The notes under the pieces: model-generated
What the model was told of the DNA's origin: nothing
The model's database searches: none
The model's input: only the letters and a program-made list of their open reading frames with translations
NCBI GenBank assembly: GCA_004168015.1
Contig: SEYW01000007.1
Location: 120,520 to 184,519, forward strand
Direction: 5' to 3'
DNA length: 64,000 bases
Origin: Methylolobus aquaticus
Lineage (GTDB): Bacteria; Pseudomonadota; Gammaproteobacteria; Methylococcales; Methylococcaceae
Program-made: the position numbers and the translations under genes
Shown here: one piece after another, positions 8,456-18,200 of the stretch
How the letters are laid out: each line of letters starts with the position of its first letter
How positions within the stretch are numbered: the first letter of the stretch is position 1

Positions 8456-8938
8456 ATGCACTTCCCAAAACCGGCTGAAGACAACCACTATCTGGCCAGC
8501 CATGTGGCACTGATGCGCTACAGCTTCCGGCACTGGACGCGGCGCGATCTGGTCGACCCGGGGCTGACCGACGCTGAAGCAGCGCGTTTCGTTTTCCGCG
8601 CCCGCTTCGTACTCGTATCCCACGACACATCGCCCGACCCGGTATTCAATTACGGCAACGAAACCGCGCTAAGCCTGTTTGGCATGCCGTGGGAGGATTT
8701 CACCGCGCTGCCGTCGCGCTTTTCCGCCGCCCCGGTCAGCCGCGAGGAACGCGCGCGCTTACTGGAACAAGTCACGACGCGCGGCTACATCGACGACTAT
8801 CAGGGCGTACGGATCGCGCGTGGCGGGCGGCGTTTCCGCATCGACAAGGCCACCGTCTGGAACCTGGTGGACCAGACCGGCATGCTCCATGGGCAAGCGG
8901 CAAGCTTCGCGCACTGGACTTTCCTGGAAGACGAATAA
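8456..8938 (+). CDS. MEKHLA domain protein
   Basis: The 160-residue protein matches the MEKHLA domain, a PAS-related fold. Typical features are the early H-x-x-L-x-x-SF segment, the central VLVSHDTSPDPVFNYGNETAL, WEDFTALPSRFSA and the distal GYIDDYQGVRI...FRIDKATVWNLVD. In plants the domain is attached to HD-ZIP III regulators; bacterial stand-alone versions are thought to be small-molecule or redox sensors, but no ligand is established here. The ATG at 8456 is chosen because homology starts right after it. It diverges from uup and converges on thiD. Confidence 0.88.
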   Translation: MHFPKPAEDNHYLASHVALMRYSFRHWTRRDLVDPGLTDAEAARFVFRARFVLVSHDTSPDPVFNYGNETALSLFGMPWEDFTALPSRFSAAPVSREERARLLEQVTTRGYIDDYQGVRIARGGRRFRIDKATVWNLVDQTGMLHGQAASFAHWTFLEDE

Positions 8939-9017
8939 GCCTCAACAACGCAGGACAGTGGCTTGGGGGTAGCGGGACGACACCGCTGCCCGCAGGACGT
9001 TTCGCCGCCTCCCCGCG

Positions 9018-9818
9018 CTAAGGTGGCCAGTTCGCATCGAGCGAAAGATGCGGTGTCACTCGGCGATTCGGCAGCCATTGTCCGCGGCCCGCCGCAAAAC
9101 CGGCTGCAAGCGTATCCCACGTGTACGAGAGCGCCCGAAGAGCCGCGTCATCGATGCCGAGCCCCAGAGCTAGGCAGCCAGCGACGGCCGCCGCGAGCGT
9201 GCAACCGGAACCGTGGTAGCTGCCCGGCAAACGGGCGACACGCTGCGTACATACGCGCTCGGGGCCATAGAGGCGATTGATGACGTCTTCGCCTACCTCG
9301 TGCGTGCCAGTGATCAGCACCCGTCGACAGCCGCGACCGAGCAAGTGTTCGGCACATGCGTCGAGGGTAGCGAGTCCCGACAGCCGCCGCGCCTCGGTCG
9401 AGTTGGGCGTCAGGACGTCAACGCGCGGCAGCAGATACTCGTCGATCACCGCAGCCAGCGCTTCGGAGGCCAGCGGATGTCCGCCGCCGGCAGCCAGGAT
9501 GGGATCGAGGACGACCGGCACGCCGGGCAGCACATCGAGCAATTCCACGATGACCCGGGCGATATCGGCACTACCGAGCAGCCCGATCTTGACGGCGGAT
9601 ACCTGCAGATCGGCGAGCAGCGTGCGCGCCTGGGCCACGAAGACGGCAGGATCTTGAGGGAATACCCCACGGACGTCGACAGTATCCTGTTCGGTCAGCG
9701 CGGTGATGACGGTACACGGATGGCAGCCGAAACTGAATAAGGTTTCGATGTCGGCCTGGATCCCGGCGCCGCCGGTCGGATCATGGCCCGAGAAGCACAA
9801 AACGACCGGCAGGGGCAC
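9018..9818 (-). CDS. thiD: Hydroxymethylpyrimidine (phosphate) kinase ThiD
   Basis: ThiD phosphorylates HMP and HMP-phosphate to HMP-PP for thiamine synthesis. The 266-residue protein shows the ribokinase-like N-terminal motif FSGHDPTGGAGIQAD, VVLDPILAAGGG, LTPNSTEA and the anion-hole segment GSYHGSGCTLAAA. The reading frame extends upstream to 9887, but a GTG at 9818 is preceded by a perfect GGAGG six bases away, and homology begins there, so GTG is the start. Its partner ThiE is at 27829 and not linked. No TPP riboswitch was recognised upstream. Confidence 0.92.
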   Translation of the reverse strand: MPLPVVLCFSGHDPTGGAGIQADIETLFSFGCHPCTVITALTEQDTVDVRGVFPQDPAVFVAQARTLLADLQVSAVKIGLLGSADIARVIVELLDVLPGVPVVLDPILAAGGGHPLASEALAAVIDEYLLPRVDVLTPNSTEARRLSGLATLDACAEHLLGRGCRRVLITGTHEVGEDVINRLYGPERVCTQRVARLPGSYHGSGCTLAAAVAGCLALGLGIDDAALRALSYTWDTLAAGFAAGRGQWLPNRRVTPHLSLDANWPP

Positions 9819-9994
9819 GCGCAACCTCCGAGCGAGAGAGAGTGATGGACCGCCAGCGAGCGAAATCTCCCGGCGCCATCGCAGCACCGGCCATACGCGG
9901 CAACCGAGTGCGACCGGTCGCCGACACGACGCGAGCCCGGTAAGCTAGACTAGCGGTCTGAACAGTCGAAAAAAAACTCCACAAGAGGCGCCGA

Positions 9995-10489
9995 GTGCGT
10001 AACCAGGATCCTTCCGAGAACCGCTTCGCGGAATCCGTCACGGGCTTCTGTCGCCTGGTGGAAGGGTACGCGGCATTCGAAGGCGACAGCAAGACCTGGC
10101 TACACCAGATCGGAAACCTCATGCTGGAACTGGAACAGCGCATTCAACCCCTGCTGCGCAGCACGGCGGACGATACCGAGTACTCGATGCTACAGGACCT
10201 CGAAGCCCGCTTTGCCCTCTACCAGAGACTCAAGAGCTTCCTTGGCCCCTTCGATGACTATTGGTCGGAGGGCGATCTGGAGGCCGGTGACGGACTCAAG
10301 ACCGGGAGCCTGGCGGACGACATCACCGATGTTTACTTCGACCTCAAGCGCGCACTCAATCTTCACGTCGCCGGACCGGACCACGAGGCCCATGCCCTGT
10401 CGATGTGGGTGTTCAGCTACCGAGTCCATTGGGAACAGCACCTGCGAGACGCCACGAAGCAACTGTTCGAGTTCAAGATCGCCAGTTGA
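9995..10489 (+). CDS. DUF5063-like protein, function unknown
   Basis: The 164-residue acidic protein starts at GTG with AGAGG nine bases upstream. It is all-helical in character, without membrane segments or a signal peptide. Stretches such as DDYWSEGDLEAGDG...SLADDITDVYFDLKRAL and a terminal W-x-x-HW-x-x-HLRDA pattern fit the DUF5063 family of uncharacterised bacterial proteins. It diverges from thiD and is followed by the RNase P RNA gene. No function can be assigned from the sequence. Confidence 0.75.
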   Translation: MRNQDPSENRFAESVTGFCRLVEGYAAFEGDSKTWLHQIGNLMLELEQRIQPLLRSTADDTEYSMLQDLEARFALYQRLKSFLGPFDDYWSEGDLEAGDGLKTGSLADDITDVYFDLKRALNLHVAGPDHEAHALSMWVFSYRVHWEQHLRDATKQLFEFKIAS

Positions 10490-10704
10490 ACGGCACTGCC
10501 GCCACTCACCCCTGAGCATGACGGCCCGTGCCCACAGTACGTTTCCCGCCATAGAGACCAGCGCACCGCGGCAGGGCGACCGTTCGTCGACTTGCGCGTC
10601 GTGTGTCTACACCGTAAAGCCGCTAATTGCCGCTGCGCCTCGACTTCACCCGAACACGGCTCGCACGGTCAAGAGCAGCACTCGCGGGATGGACCGCAGG
10701 CGGT

Positions 10705-10710
10705 TACACT
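10705..10710 (+). promoter_or_regulatory. Likely -10 element of rnpB
   Basis: TACACT lies eight bases before the expected first base of RNase P RNA, the right spacing for a sigma-70 -10 box. No good -35 hexamer is seen at the usual distance (GC-rich there), so the promoter is only half supported by sequence. Confidence 0.5.
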
Positions 10711-10717
10711 AGCCGCC

Positions 10718-11091
10718 GGAGTTGGCCAGGCAGTCGCTCTTCGCGTCGGCAACGACCGTGGAGGGAGGAAAGTCCGGGCTCCACAGGGCAAGGTGCCAGG
10801 TAACGCCTGGGGGGCGCGAGCCTACGGAAAGTGCCACAGAAAATATACCGCCCCGTGCCTTTACGGCGCGAGGTAAGGGTGAAATGGTGCGGTAAGAGCG
10901 CACCGCGTTGCCGGTAACGGGAACGGCACGGTAAACCCCACCCGGAGCAAGACCAAATAGGGGAGCGGCGGCTTCGGCCCAGCGTGCGGCCCGCACGGCT
11001 CCCGGGTAGGTCGCTTGAGGCGCATGGTGACGTGCGTCCCAGATGAATGGCTGCCCACGACAGAACCCGGCTTATCGGCTGACTCCTCCTT
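10718..11091 (+). ncRNA. rnpB: RNase P RNA, bacterial type A (M1-like)
   Basis: The catalytic RNA of RNase P, which matures tRNA 5' ends, is recognised by its universal core: GGAGGAAAGTCCGGGCTCC near the 5' end, GGTGCCAGGTAACGCCTGG, GGTAAGAGCGCACCG, a CACCCGGAGCAAG-CCAAATAGG block and the 3' ACGACAGAACCCGGCTTAT. The ends pair as helix P1: GGAGTTGGCC at the start with GGCTGACTCC at the end. The order and spacing match the E. coli RNA through most helices. The length, about 374 nt, is normal. Ends are set by P1 pairing and may be off by a few bases. Confidence 0.97.
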
Positions 11092-11168
11092 TATTCCCGG
11101 GATTCCGGGTAACACCCTTGCGTCCGAGCGGCGCACTTCCCCCTCAAACGCCGTGTGTCGAGATCGGA

Positions 11169-12017
11169 TCAGTTCACGCGGGCACACACCCGATCGAGCC
11201 AGACGGCCGGCAGGCAGCGCTTCAGCGCGGCGAACAGATACGTCGGAAACGTCACGAAGTAACGCGGTTTCGGCCGCCCTGCTTCCAGCGCCTGAATGAC
11301 CTTAGCAACCACCGCCTCCGGCCCGAGCGTGAACGGCGCGGCCGCGCCCTGCTTGGCCAGCCGTTCTTCCAGCTCACGGTAACGATCACGGTGAACGCTC
11401 GCATCGACATCGATCGTGCGCCGGTAGACAGCCATCGAGTTCTCACGGAAGCGGCTCAGAATGGGACCGGGCTCGACCAGCGAGACGAACACGTTCGATC
11501 CATCAAGTTCCAGGCGCTGAGTATCGGCCAAGCCCTCAAGCGCATATTTGCTCGCGTTGTAGGCCCCGCGGTATTTCAGCGACACCAGACCCAGTAACGA
11601 GCTGTTGTGGATGATGCGGCCACCGCCCTGACGCCGCATCACGGGCACCACCAGCTGGGTCAACTCGTGCGTGCCGAAGACATTGGTCTGAAACTGCTCG
11701 ACCAGCACCTCCCGCTGCAGATCCTCGACCGCGCCGGGCTGACCGTAAGCGCCATTGTTGAACAGACCATAGAGCGAGCCGCCGGTGGCCTCCAGAACGA
11801 ACGCCACGGCAGCACGAATCGACGAGGAATCAGCCAGATCCAGATGCACGGCTTCGAAACCATCTCGACGCAGCGCGTCGACATCTTCCGGCTTGCGGGC
11901 GCTGGCAAAAACGCGATAGCCGCGCTTTCGCAGCAGGTCAGCCGCGCAACGTCCGATCCCCGACGAGCATCCCGTGATCAGGATTGAACGAGCCGGCGTA
12001 ACGGAGGCAACGCTCAT
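11169..12017 (-). CDS. Short-chain dehydrogenase/reductase
   Basis: The 282-residue protein is a classical SDR. It has the NAD(P)-binding TGCSSGIG motif near residue 15, HLDLAD, a catalytic Ser in NSSLLG and the YNASK pair (Tyr/Lys). The usual NNAG motif is NNGA here, a swap seen in some members. The length exceeds the usual 250 because of a C-terminal extension with a helical hydrophobic stretch (YFVTFPTYLFAALKRCLPA), as in membrane-associated retinol/steroid-dehydrogenase-like SDRs. I start at the ATG at 12017; the upstream open frame has no homology. The substrate is unknown. It lies 71 bases downstream of dsbB. Confidence 0.88.
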   Translation of the reverse strand: MSVASVTPARSILITGCSSGIGRCAADLLRKRGYRVFASARKPEDVDALRRDGFEAVHLDLADSSSIRAAVAFVLEATGGSLYGLFNNGAYGQPGAVEDLQREVLVEQFQTNVFGTHELTQLVVPVMRRQGGGRIIHNSSLLGLVSLKYRGAYNASKYALEGLADTQRLELDGSNVFVSLVEPGPILSRFRENSMAVYRRTIDVDASVHRDRYRELEERLAKQGAAAPFTLGPEAVVAKVIQALEAGRPKPRYFVTFPTYLFAALKRCLPAVWLDRVCARVN

Positions 12018-12088
12018 CAGGAAACAGACCCGATCAGAACGCCTTGAAGGGAAGCCATGGAATGCCTTGATGAGCCTACGCGGGCCTC

Positions 12089-12604
12089 TCAGCGGAAGCG
12101 GCTGTCGGCACCATGGGTATTCCAGGCCTGAGCAAGACTGGCCACGGCCAGTCCCAGAAAGCACAACAACACCCAGGCCGGCATGCTAAGCCCAAACAAG
12201 GTCCAGTCGACCTTGGCGCAATCACCGGTTCCACTCAACATGGCCTTGACCGTATCGCCGATCGGGAAGTTCTCCAGCATGTAGCCGAGGCCCGGACCAC
12301 AGGAAGGGACTTCCTCGGGTGGCAGGTGTTGTAACCAGACATGTCGCGCCGAGATTGCAGCGCCGCCGATGGCCGCCAGAAACCCGGCCACGGCATACGC
12401 GCGGGTACCCACACGGCCGGGTCGATGCAGTACGGCTGCCAGCATCACGACCCCCACGACCAGCACCATGATGCGCTGCGAAATACATAACGGGCAGGGT
12501 TCCAGCCCGCCACTGAACTGAAAGTACAGAGCCGCGGCAATCAGCACCGAGCAGAAAGTCAGCAGCAAGCCGAAATAGACGGAGGGAGGGTAACGAAGAT
12601 CCAT
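12089..12604 (-). CDS. dsbB: Disulfide bond formation protein B
   Basis: DsbB is the inner-membrane quinone reductase that reoxidises periplasmic DsbA. The 171-residue protein has four hydrophobic segments. Between the first two is the active-site pair CPLC (C37, C40), followed by the conserved SQR. The periplasmic loop before the last segment contains the second redox pair, C102 (PSCGPGLGYML) and C129 (GTGDCAKVDW). Length and cysteine spacing are canonical. DsbA is not in the window. Confidence 0.96.
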   Translation of the reverse strand: MDLRYPPSVYFGLLLTFCSVLIAAALYFQFSGGLEPCPLCISQRIMVLVVGVVMLAAVLHRPGRVGTRAYAVAGFLAAIGGAAISARHVWLQHLPPEEVPSCGPGLGYMLENFPIGDTVKAMLSGTGDCAKVDWTLFGLSMPAWVLLCFLGLAVASLAQAWNTHGADSRFR

Positions 12605-12721
12605 CGTTGTGTGGTCTATCAGTGTCCCACGCCGTGGGGTTTACGGAAGGGTGGCTTAGCCGGACAGTCCAATGGGAACGGAGCAAGACGACGGCCCGGG
12701 CGCGGACCGGCCCAGTCCCCT

Positions 12722-13132
12722 TTAGACCCCAACACGAAAAGCCGCATGTTGCGACATCAGGGAGATTTTGTCCATCGGACCAGTCAAGCACCTGACCGGT
12801 GCCTCGATCTCGCCGACCACCGTTTGTACGACTACCCACGGTGCAATGACGACAGCCCAGAACTGGCGGTCAGGCTCAGCGCTCCACGCCACGGCGTCGG
12901 AGTCACTGGCGCGTGCGATAAGGCCTTGTTCCAGCCAGACACCTAGCGTCGCCGCGTCGTCCTGCACCATGCTAACGGCCACCTCGACGAGGTCGAGCCT
13001 CGCGTCCACCTTGACGACGGCACCGCGCGCGAAATGCCGTTCGAGTTCGCGCCAGGATAGCTTGCCGGTCTCACCGTTCAGCTTGGCATGGAGGTGCGTC
13101 TGTAACTCTGACACGTCTGCATCTGAAGCCAT
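12722..13132 (-). CDS. DUF2288 family protein
   Basis: The 136-residue soluble protein fits the DUF2288 family, with GKLSWRELERHFARGAVVKV early, LDLVEVAVSMVQDD, and QFWAVVIAPWVVVQ after the middle. No catalytic motif or cofactor site is visible and the family has no established function. It sits between moaE (79 bases upstream on the same strand) and dsbB, possibly the last gene of a moaD-moaE transcript. Confidence 0.85.
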   Translation of the reverse strand: MASDADVSELQTHLHAKLNGETGKLSWRELERHFARGAVVKVDARLDLVEVAVSMVQDDAATLGVWLEQGLIARASDSDAVAWSAEPDRQFWAVVIAPWVVVQTVVGEIEAPVRCLTGPMDKISLMSQHAAFRVGV

Positions 13133-13210
13133 GGCTGCGGCTCGGTCAACGGCGGCAGTGGAACTGGGGGTATCGCATGACCGCCCGGAATCCGATGCCC
13201 GCCAGCCCGG

Positions 13211-13663
13211 TCAGCCGCACGACGAATAACCCGGGGTATTGCACGACACCCAGCGTTCGCCGGCGCCGAGAGTTTCCTTCTTCCAGAACGGCGCACGGCT
13301 CTTCAATTCCTCCATGAGGTAGCGGCAAGCGTCGAATGCGGCCGCGCGGTGCGATGACCAGACCCCGACGAGCACAATCGGGTCGCCCGGCCATACCTCT
13401 CCCACCCGATGGATCACGAGGGCATCGATGAATTGCCATCTCGCCCTCGCCGTTTCGACGATCGCCGCGAGTTGTCGCTCGGTCATGCCGGGGTAGTGTT
13501 CGAGTGTCATGCGCGTCACCGTGTCACCTTCATTAAAGTCGCGCATCGTCCCAATGAACGTGGCCAAGGCGCCGGCTGACCGCCGCTGTTCCGCCATCGA
13601 CTCGTGAAATCGACTTAACTCGGCAAACGGCTCGAACGGCGTCGGGCGCAACTCGACCGTCAC
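13211..13663 (-). CDS. moaE: Molybdopterin synthase catalytic subunit
   Basis: MoaE, with MoaD thiocarboxylate, inserts the dithiolene sulfurs into precursor Z to make molybdopterin. The 150-residue protein has GALATFIGTMRDFNEG, LTLEHYPGM-like MTLEHYPGM, IHRVGEVWPGDPIVLVGVWSSHR, AFDACRYLMEELKSRAPFWKKE and GERWV, all signature blocks including the conserved Lys pair. The start is a GTG two bases after the moaD stop, with a G-rich ribosome site inside the end of moaD, indicating coupled translation. Confidence 0.96.
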   Translation of the reverse strand: MTVELRPTPFEPFAELSRFHESMAEQRRSAGALATFIGTMRDFNEGDTVTRMTLEHYPGMTERQLAAIVETARARWQFIDALVIHRVGEVWPGDPIVLVGVWSSHRAAAFDACRYLMEELKSRAPFWKKETLGAGERWVSCNTPGYSSCG

Positions 13664-13665
13664 AG

Positions 13666-13899
13666 TTAACCCCCCGTGACCGGTGGAAAAAAGGCGACCT
13701 CATCACCGTCTGCGACCAGCGACTCCGGCGTGGCGTAGTCCATGTTCACCGCGCACAGAATCTGTTCGGGCAGTGGTCGTCCTTCGCTGACCGCTTTCCA
13801 GACATCGGATACGGTTTCGAGCCCTTCGGCCGCCAAGGTTTCCTCGACACGGCCCATCTTTTCCCGGAGGCTGGCAAAATAACGCACTCGAATGGACAT
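13666..13899 (-). CDS. moaD: Molybdopterin synthase sulfur-carrier subunit
   Basis: This 77-residue ubiquitin-like protein ends in VTGG, the double Gly that is adenylated and thiocarboxylated to donate sulfur through MoaE. IRVRYFASLREKMG is the typical first strand and turn, and DEVAFFPPVTGG the typical C-terminus. I choose the ATG at 13899 (MSIRVRYF) over one thirteen codons upstream. It is the first gene of the moaD-moaE pair and is divergent from ampD. Confidence 0.94.
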   Translation of the reverse strand: MSIRVRYFASLREKMGRVEETLAAEGLETVSDVWKAVSEGRPLPEQILCAVNMDYATPESLVADGDEVAFFPPVTGG

Positions 13900-14036
13900 G
13901 GCGATCCTGGCGCGACAGATTTCGGAGAGGCCAATCATACACGCGGCAACCGGTCAGGCAAGCATCGGCCCAGTCGGCTACCAAGCGCCCGCTTTCCGTT
14001 CGTGACGCGCCCCGCAATTCACCCGGACGACAACAA

Positions 14037-14612
14037 ATGACAGTGCAGATCACGACAGCCGGCGGAGCAATCGATCAGGGCTGGTTGAGCGCGGCGCGCC
14101 GCGGCGCAACGCCCAACTTCGACGACCGTCCTGATGAAAACGACATCAGCCTGATCGTCATCCACTGCATCAGCCTGCCGCCCGGGGAATTCGGCGGCGA
14201 GTGGATCGACCGGCTGTTTTCGAACACGCTTGAGCCTTCTGCCCACCCCTACTTCGAAGGCATTGTTCATCTACGCGTTTCCAGTCACCTGCTGCTACGC
14301 CGCGACGGCGAGATCGTGCAATACGTTCCCTTTCACAAGCGCGCTTACCATGCTGGAATCTCGCGCTACGGCGACCGCACCGCCTGCAATGACTTTTCGA
14401 TCGGGATCGAACTGGAAGGGACCGAGACGGTTCTGTACACCGACGAGCAATACCATCGACTGGCGGAAGTTATCGGGACGCTGTTGGAAACGTATCCAAA
14501 CCTGTCACCGGAGCGCATCACGGGTCATAGCGACATCGCGCCTGACCGCAAGACCGATCCGGGACCGTCGTTCGACTGGGGGCGGTTACGCGCCTTGTTG
14601 CAGCGGGGCTGA
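14037..14612 (+). CDS. ampD: 1,6-anhydro-N-acetylmuramyl-L-alanine amidase AmpD
   Basis: AmpD cleaves the anhydromuramyl-Ala bond in recycled muropeptides in the cytosol and so keeps the AmpR inducer low. The 191-residue protein has no signal peptide and shows the amidase_2 fold: IVIHCISLPPGEFGG with the first zinc His, VSSHLLLRRDGEIVQYVPF, AYHAGISRYGDR, FSIGIELEG and GHSDIAPDRKTDPGPSFDW carrying the last zinc ligands. Its natural partner, the muropeptide permease AmpG, is at 34210. It diverges from moaD with about 137 bases between. Confidence 0.95.
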   Translation: MTVQITTAGGAIDQGWLSAARRGATPNFDDRPDENDISLIVIHCISLPPGEFGGEWIDRLFSNTLEPSAHPYFEGIVHLRVSSHLLLRRDGEIVQYVPFHKRAYHAGISRYGDRTACNDFSIGIELEGTETVLYTDEQYHRLAEVIGTLLETYPNLSPERITGHSDIAPDRKTDPGPSFDWGRLRALLQRG

Positions 14613-14704
14613 ACGGCTATCGGCCATAGAACGAACGCCACTTACGAGTCCCCCAAGGCATGGCACCGTCCGGGCGCACTCTTGGGTCGACTATAGTCCG
14701 AAGC

Positions 14705-15175
14705 CTAACGCGACCACGAGGTTTCGCCGCTGAAGGCTCCATCGTTGTTCTTGTCCCAGCGGCGCGCGCCGGTATGATCGAGTTCCATGGCGCCATTTTC
14801 GGCCTGCGGACCGCCGGCAATCGGGGTCGCCTGAAGCGTGTAGGTGCTTGCGGCCGCCTGCAGCGCAAGGTTGTAAACCTTGGGTGCACCCTCCTTGGGC
14901 GCCTGCGTGAATGGCAGCGTGGGAGGCGACCCCACTGCCGTGCAGGTCGGCGCATATTCGCGCACGCAGAGGTAACTCATGTTTTCCGTGTAAAAGCGCT
15001 CCATGAAGTTCGCCAGTTCCATCAGTGAGCCTTGCGCCTCAGCCCTGCGGACATTGGCCAGATGGGAGGTGTAGCTCGGTACCGCAATCATCGCCAAAAT
15101 GCCGACGATCGCTACGGTGATCATCAGTTCGATCAGTGTGAAACCACGAGGATTAAGCAAATCGTGATCGTTCAT
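14705..15175 (-). CDS. pilE: Type IV pilin-like protein PilE
   Basis: The 156-residue prepilin has a short leader ending in Gly11, the cleavage motif G|FTLIELMITVAIVGILA with Glu at +5, and a following hydrophobic helix. The C-terminal domain has two Cys (CVREYAPTC) and an acidic end. As the last gene of the fimT-pilE operon it is most likely a minor pilin of the tip complex, like P. aeruginosa PilE. The ATG at 15175 gives the normal short leader; upstream codons reach back into pilY1 without a ribosome site. It starts 34 bases after the pilY1 stop. Confidence 0.93.
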   Translation of the reverse strand: MNDHDLLNPRGFTLIELMITVAIVGILAMIAVPSYTSHLANVRRAEAQGSLMELANFMERFYTENMSYLCVREYAPTCTAVGSPPTLPFTQAPKEGAPKVYNLALQAAASTYTLQATPIAGGPQAENGAMELDHTGARRWDKNNDGAFSGETSWSR

Positions 15176-15209
15176 GGTCGTTGCCCTCCAAACGATGTGC
15201 CGCAGACGG

Positions 15210-18200
15210 TCAGCGCAACTGAATCCAGGTTTGGCGGCCACCCGCATCCGCCCCTGTTTCGGTCGTCACTTCCAACTCCCCGCTGGAACCGCTGGTGTAT
15301 TTGTATTCCAGTTCTCCGCCTCCGATCACGCCCGGCGTCTTGATGATGCCGATGTTCGACTTCTTTCCGGAGGGCGCGAGATCCCTGGTGGCTGCCCCTA
15401 TCATCGCGCTGACCAGATCTTGCGTGTTGATGACGCCATCCGGTGCTCCGTTCGCCCCGTAGATATCGAAAGGCGCGGAAGCCGACCGTTGGCCACTGCT
15501 CGCCGCCAGTTCCATCAACCAGCTCGTTCCGCCGTAGTCGCAGGGATTCGGCGATGGAATCACCGTAACGAAGATCACGCGTTCGCCGCGCAACAGAGGG
15601 TAGGTGACGACCCGCTCGCCCTGTTTTACTCCCGATGCCGGTTTGAGATCCAGATACCATCCCTTCTGGGGTTGCAGCGTTAAGTCGTTACCCGCTTCAT
15701 CCTTGACGACAACCGCCGCATCAGCGTAGTTGACGGGATTGCTCGTCGTGACCCTGAGGTCGAACGCGCCCTTGCTCGTTTCAGCCACTATGGACTGTCC
15801 CTGGAGTTCACCGCGGCCGGAAATGGCGTCGAGCGTCCCGTCGTCCGGATCTGTATCCCAGAGGCCGTAAAAGGTCTGGAGTTGGGGATCTTCAGGGACG
15901 ATGCTGTCGCCGTCCTCAAAATACTTGCCTGTCCCGAAATAGACCATCAGTCCACCGCCCCGCTCCACCTGCATCGCGTCCGTGGCCTTGCCTACCTGCG
16001 GCTTGCCGGTGATCGGCTGACGGTTGGCATCGCTGCAGGGAACCGTGGAAGAGGCGCACGCAACGAAGAACGGCGACGTGCCGCCCGCAACACCCCATGC
16101 CCCGGGATCAGGATCGCTGACATCGAATTTCCATAAGTTACCCACGAGATCGCCGGCATAGATGTAGTCAACGACTCGATCCTGATCCTTGTCGATCGCA
16201 ATCGGTGTCGAGAGGCCGTTCTTGCTGATAACGGTATTCCCAGTGGCTCCGGTATCGATCTTGCGGATCACACTGCCGTCACGCAGATCAAGAATGAACA
16301 GCACCGCATGGCCTGCCGGACTGTTGTATCCATTGGCGACAACAGCCGCCCAAGATCCGTCCGCCATGTGAACCACCGATGGTTGCGGTAGCGTATACCC
16401 CAGGTCGGCGTCGCTCGTCGCCGTAAATTCCCACAGCACATTGCTGGCGCTGAACGCGGCGGGATTGGTCACATCCAGCGCGAACACCCCGCGGCCACCG
16501 GCACCGGTCGTTCCCACCAGAATGGTGTGCCACGCCCCGTCAAGATACGCATCGCCGGCACGGGGCGAACCATCGACAAAATAACGGTGCGCGTAAGGTT
16601 CGGAGGCCAAGGTGGCTAGATGACTGTCGACCAGCAGGCCGGGCAAGTAAGCGAACAACTCGGCTCCGGTATCGACTCGGAAGGCATGCAGCATCCCGTC
16701 GTTGGCACCGACATATAACATCTTCACCCGGCTCTCCTTGTTGGAGAGAAAACTCGCGTAGGCGCTGCCGCCAGCTGGTAGGGTCTTGTAGCCGAAGTTC
16801 TCGCTGCCAACAAAGAGGGGATCTGAGTTGACGATATCTCCCAGCACCGTCTCCCGTGGCCGGAACGGCCCGTTGTTCTTCTCTTTCGATTGATCACCCC
16901 GGAGGTAGGCCACCAGATCCAGCCCCGACTGGCTGTTGTCATCGGCCGTGCCGGCCAACGCCAGTTGCTGGGCATCGTTTAGATTGGTCCATTGGAACGC
17001 AATCCCACCCGGATCGGCAGGCGTCGGATCGTAGGAGAAGACAGCGCGCTCACCCGCCGCTGGCAGATTGTCGCGCGCATCCCACAGTGCATCCTTGGCG
17101 TCGATGATTCCGTCCCTGACACCGTTGATTGATCGGTCGGTGATCGAGCCATTCGAGCTGATCTGGAAAGCGAGCAACTGTCCGCTCCAATCCTCACTGT
17201 TGAACTTGGCTTGATAGATGTGCGTGCCGGTGTCGAGCCGAGTGGAGTTAGTGGCGATACTGGCCGCCGACCCCACGCGTGCCTTGATTTCGTTGAAAGC
17301 CTTGGTCAGTTGCTCCTTCAGCTTGCCGGCATTCGTGACCAGGAAATAACTGTCAGGGACGCCGTCGTGATCAAGGTCCCACTCATCACCATCGAGCTGA
17401 TCGTTACCCAGGTTGGTGGAAGGATTCTTCTTGTCAAAGAAGCCACCCCACTTAGCCGCATACCAGAGCGGGTCATGCTTCAGGTAGGATGCCGAGGTCG
17501 TGCTGCCGACACTGAAGGCGCGCGAGGTAGTCAGCGGTAACCCCTGTCCGTCGCTCCACGTCCCTCCGGGAAGCTGCCCCGGTGGCGTGTCGAGGAAGTA
17601 GTCGACATCGCTGTTCGTATCGGAGTCCCGCACCTCGAGATAGGTTCCGTCCGCAGTGGTGCCGGAGATCACGTAACCCATGTGCTGTATGCAGCCGCCG
17701 GCCGCGTAGTCCGAACGCAGCGAGATGCTGACGGTATTGTCAGCCTGCACTGCAAACGTGTATTCGACGATGGCATCCATGTCGTGGTCCGAGCCGTACT
17801 CCGAATCCTCATAATTGATTCGGAACTTGCCGTAGGGGCGCCCCCCGTTTATGGACGCATCGTAGTTGACGGCCGCCGTGTTCCGAATCGTATCGACGTA
17901 AAAGTCGACGATCGTGTTGGTCGGCTGGTAGTAACCCTGATTTCGGTTGAACGTGCCGCAACCGCCAACCGTCTTGCCGAAGGGCACCAGCGTGACCGTC
18001 TGTCCCGCAACCGGAATCTCGATACGCGGCAGCGGCGAGGCGAGTACCACCGAAAAAGTATCGGTCTTCTGTGGCCCGCTGACGGCATTCAGGTCATGCG
18101 TCTTGCCGAACAGCGCCGCGGCGGCGGAATAGAAGCCACCCTCCCGCGTCGGCTCTTCCGGTGCCAACCCCCTAATATTATTGAAGCTGTTGACGGTCTT

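Noticed and set aside
9819..9994. TPP riboswitch upstream of thiD
   Set aside because: The conserved CTGAGA and ACCTGATCTGG-like cores were not found here or before thiE.
11092..11168. Intrinsic terminator after rnpB
   Set aside because: Only a short CCCGG-GATT-CCGGG hairpin without a T-run is present, too weak to list.
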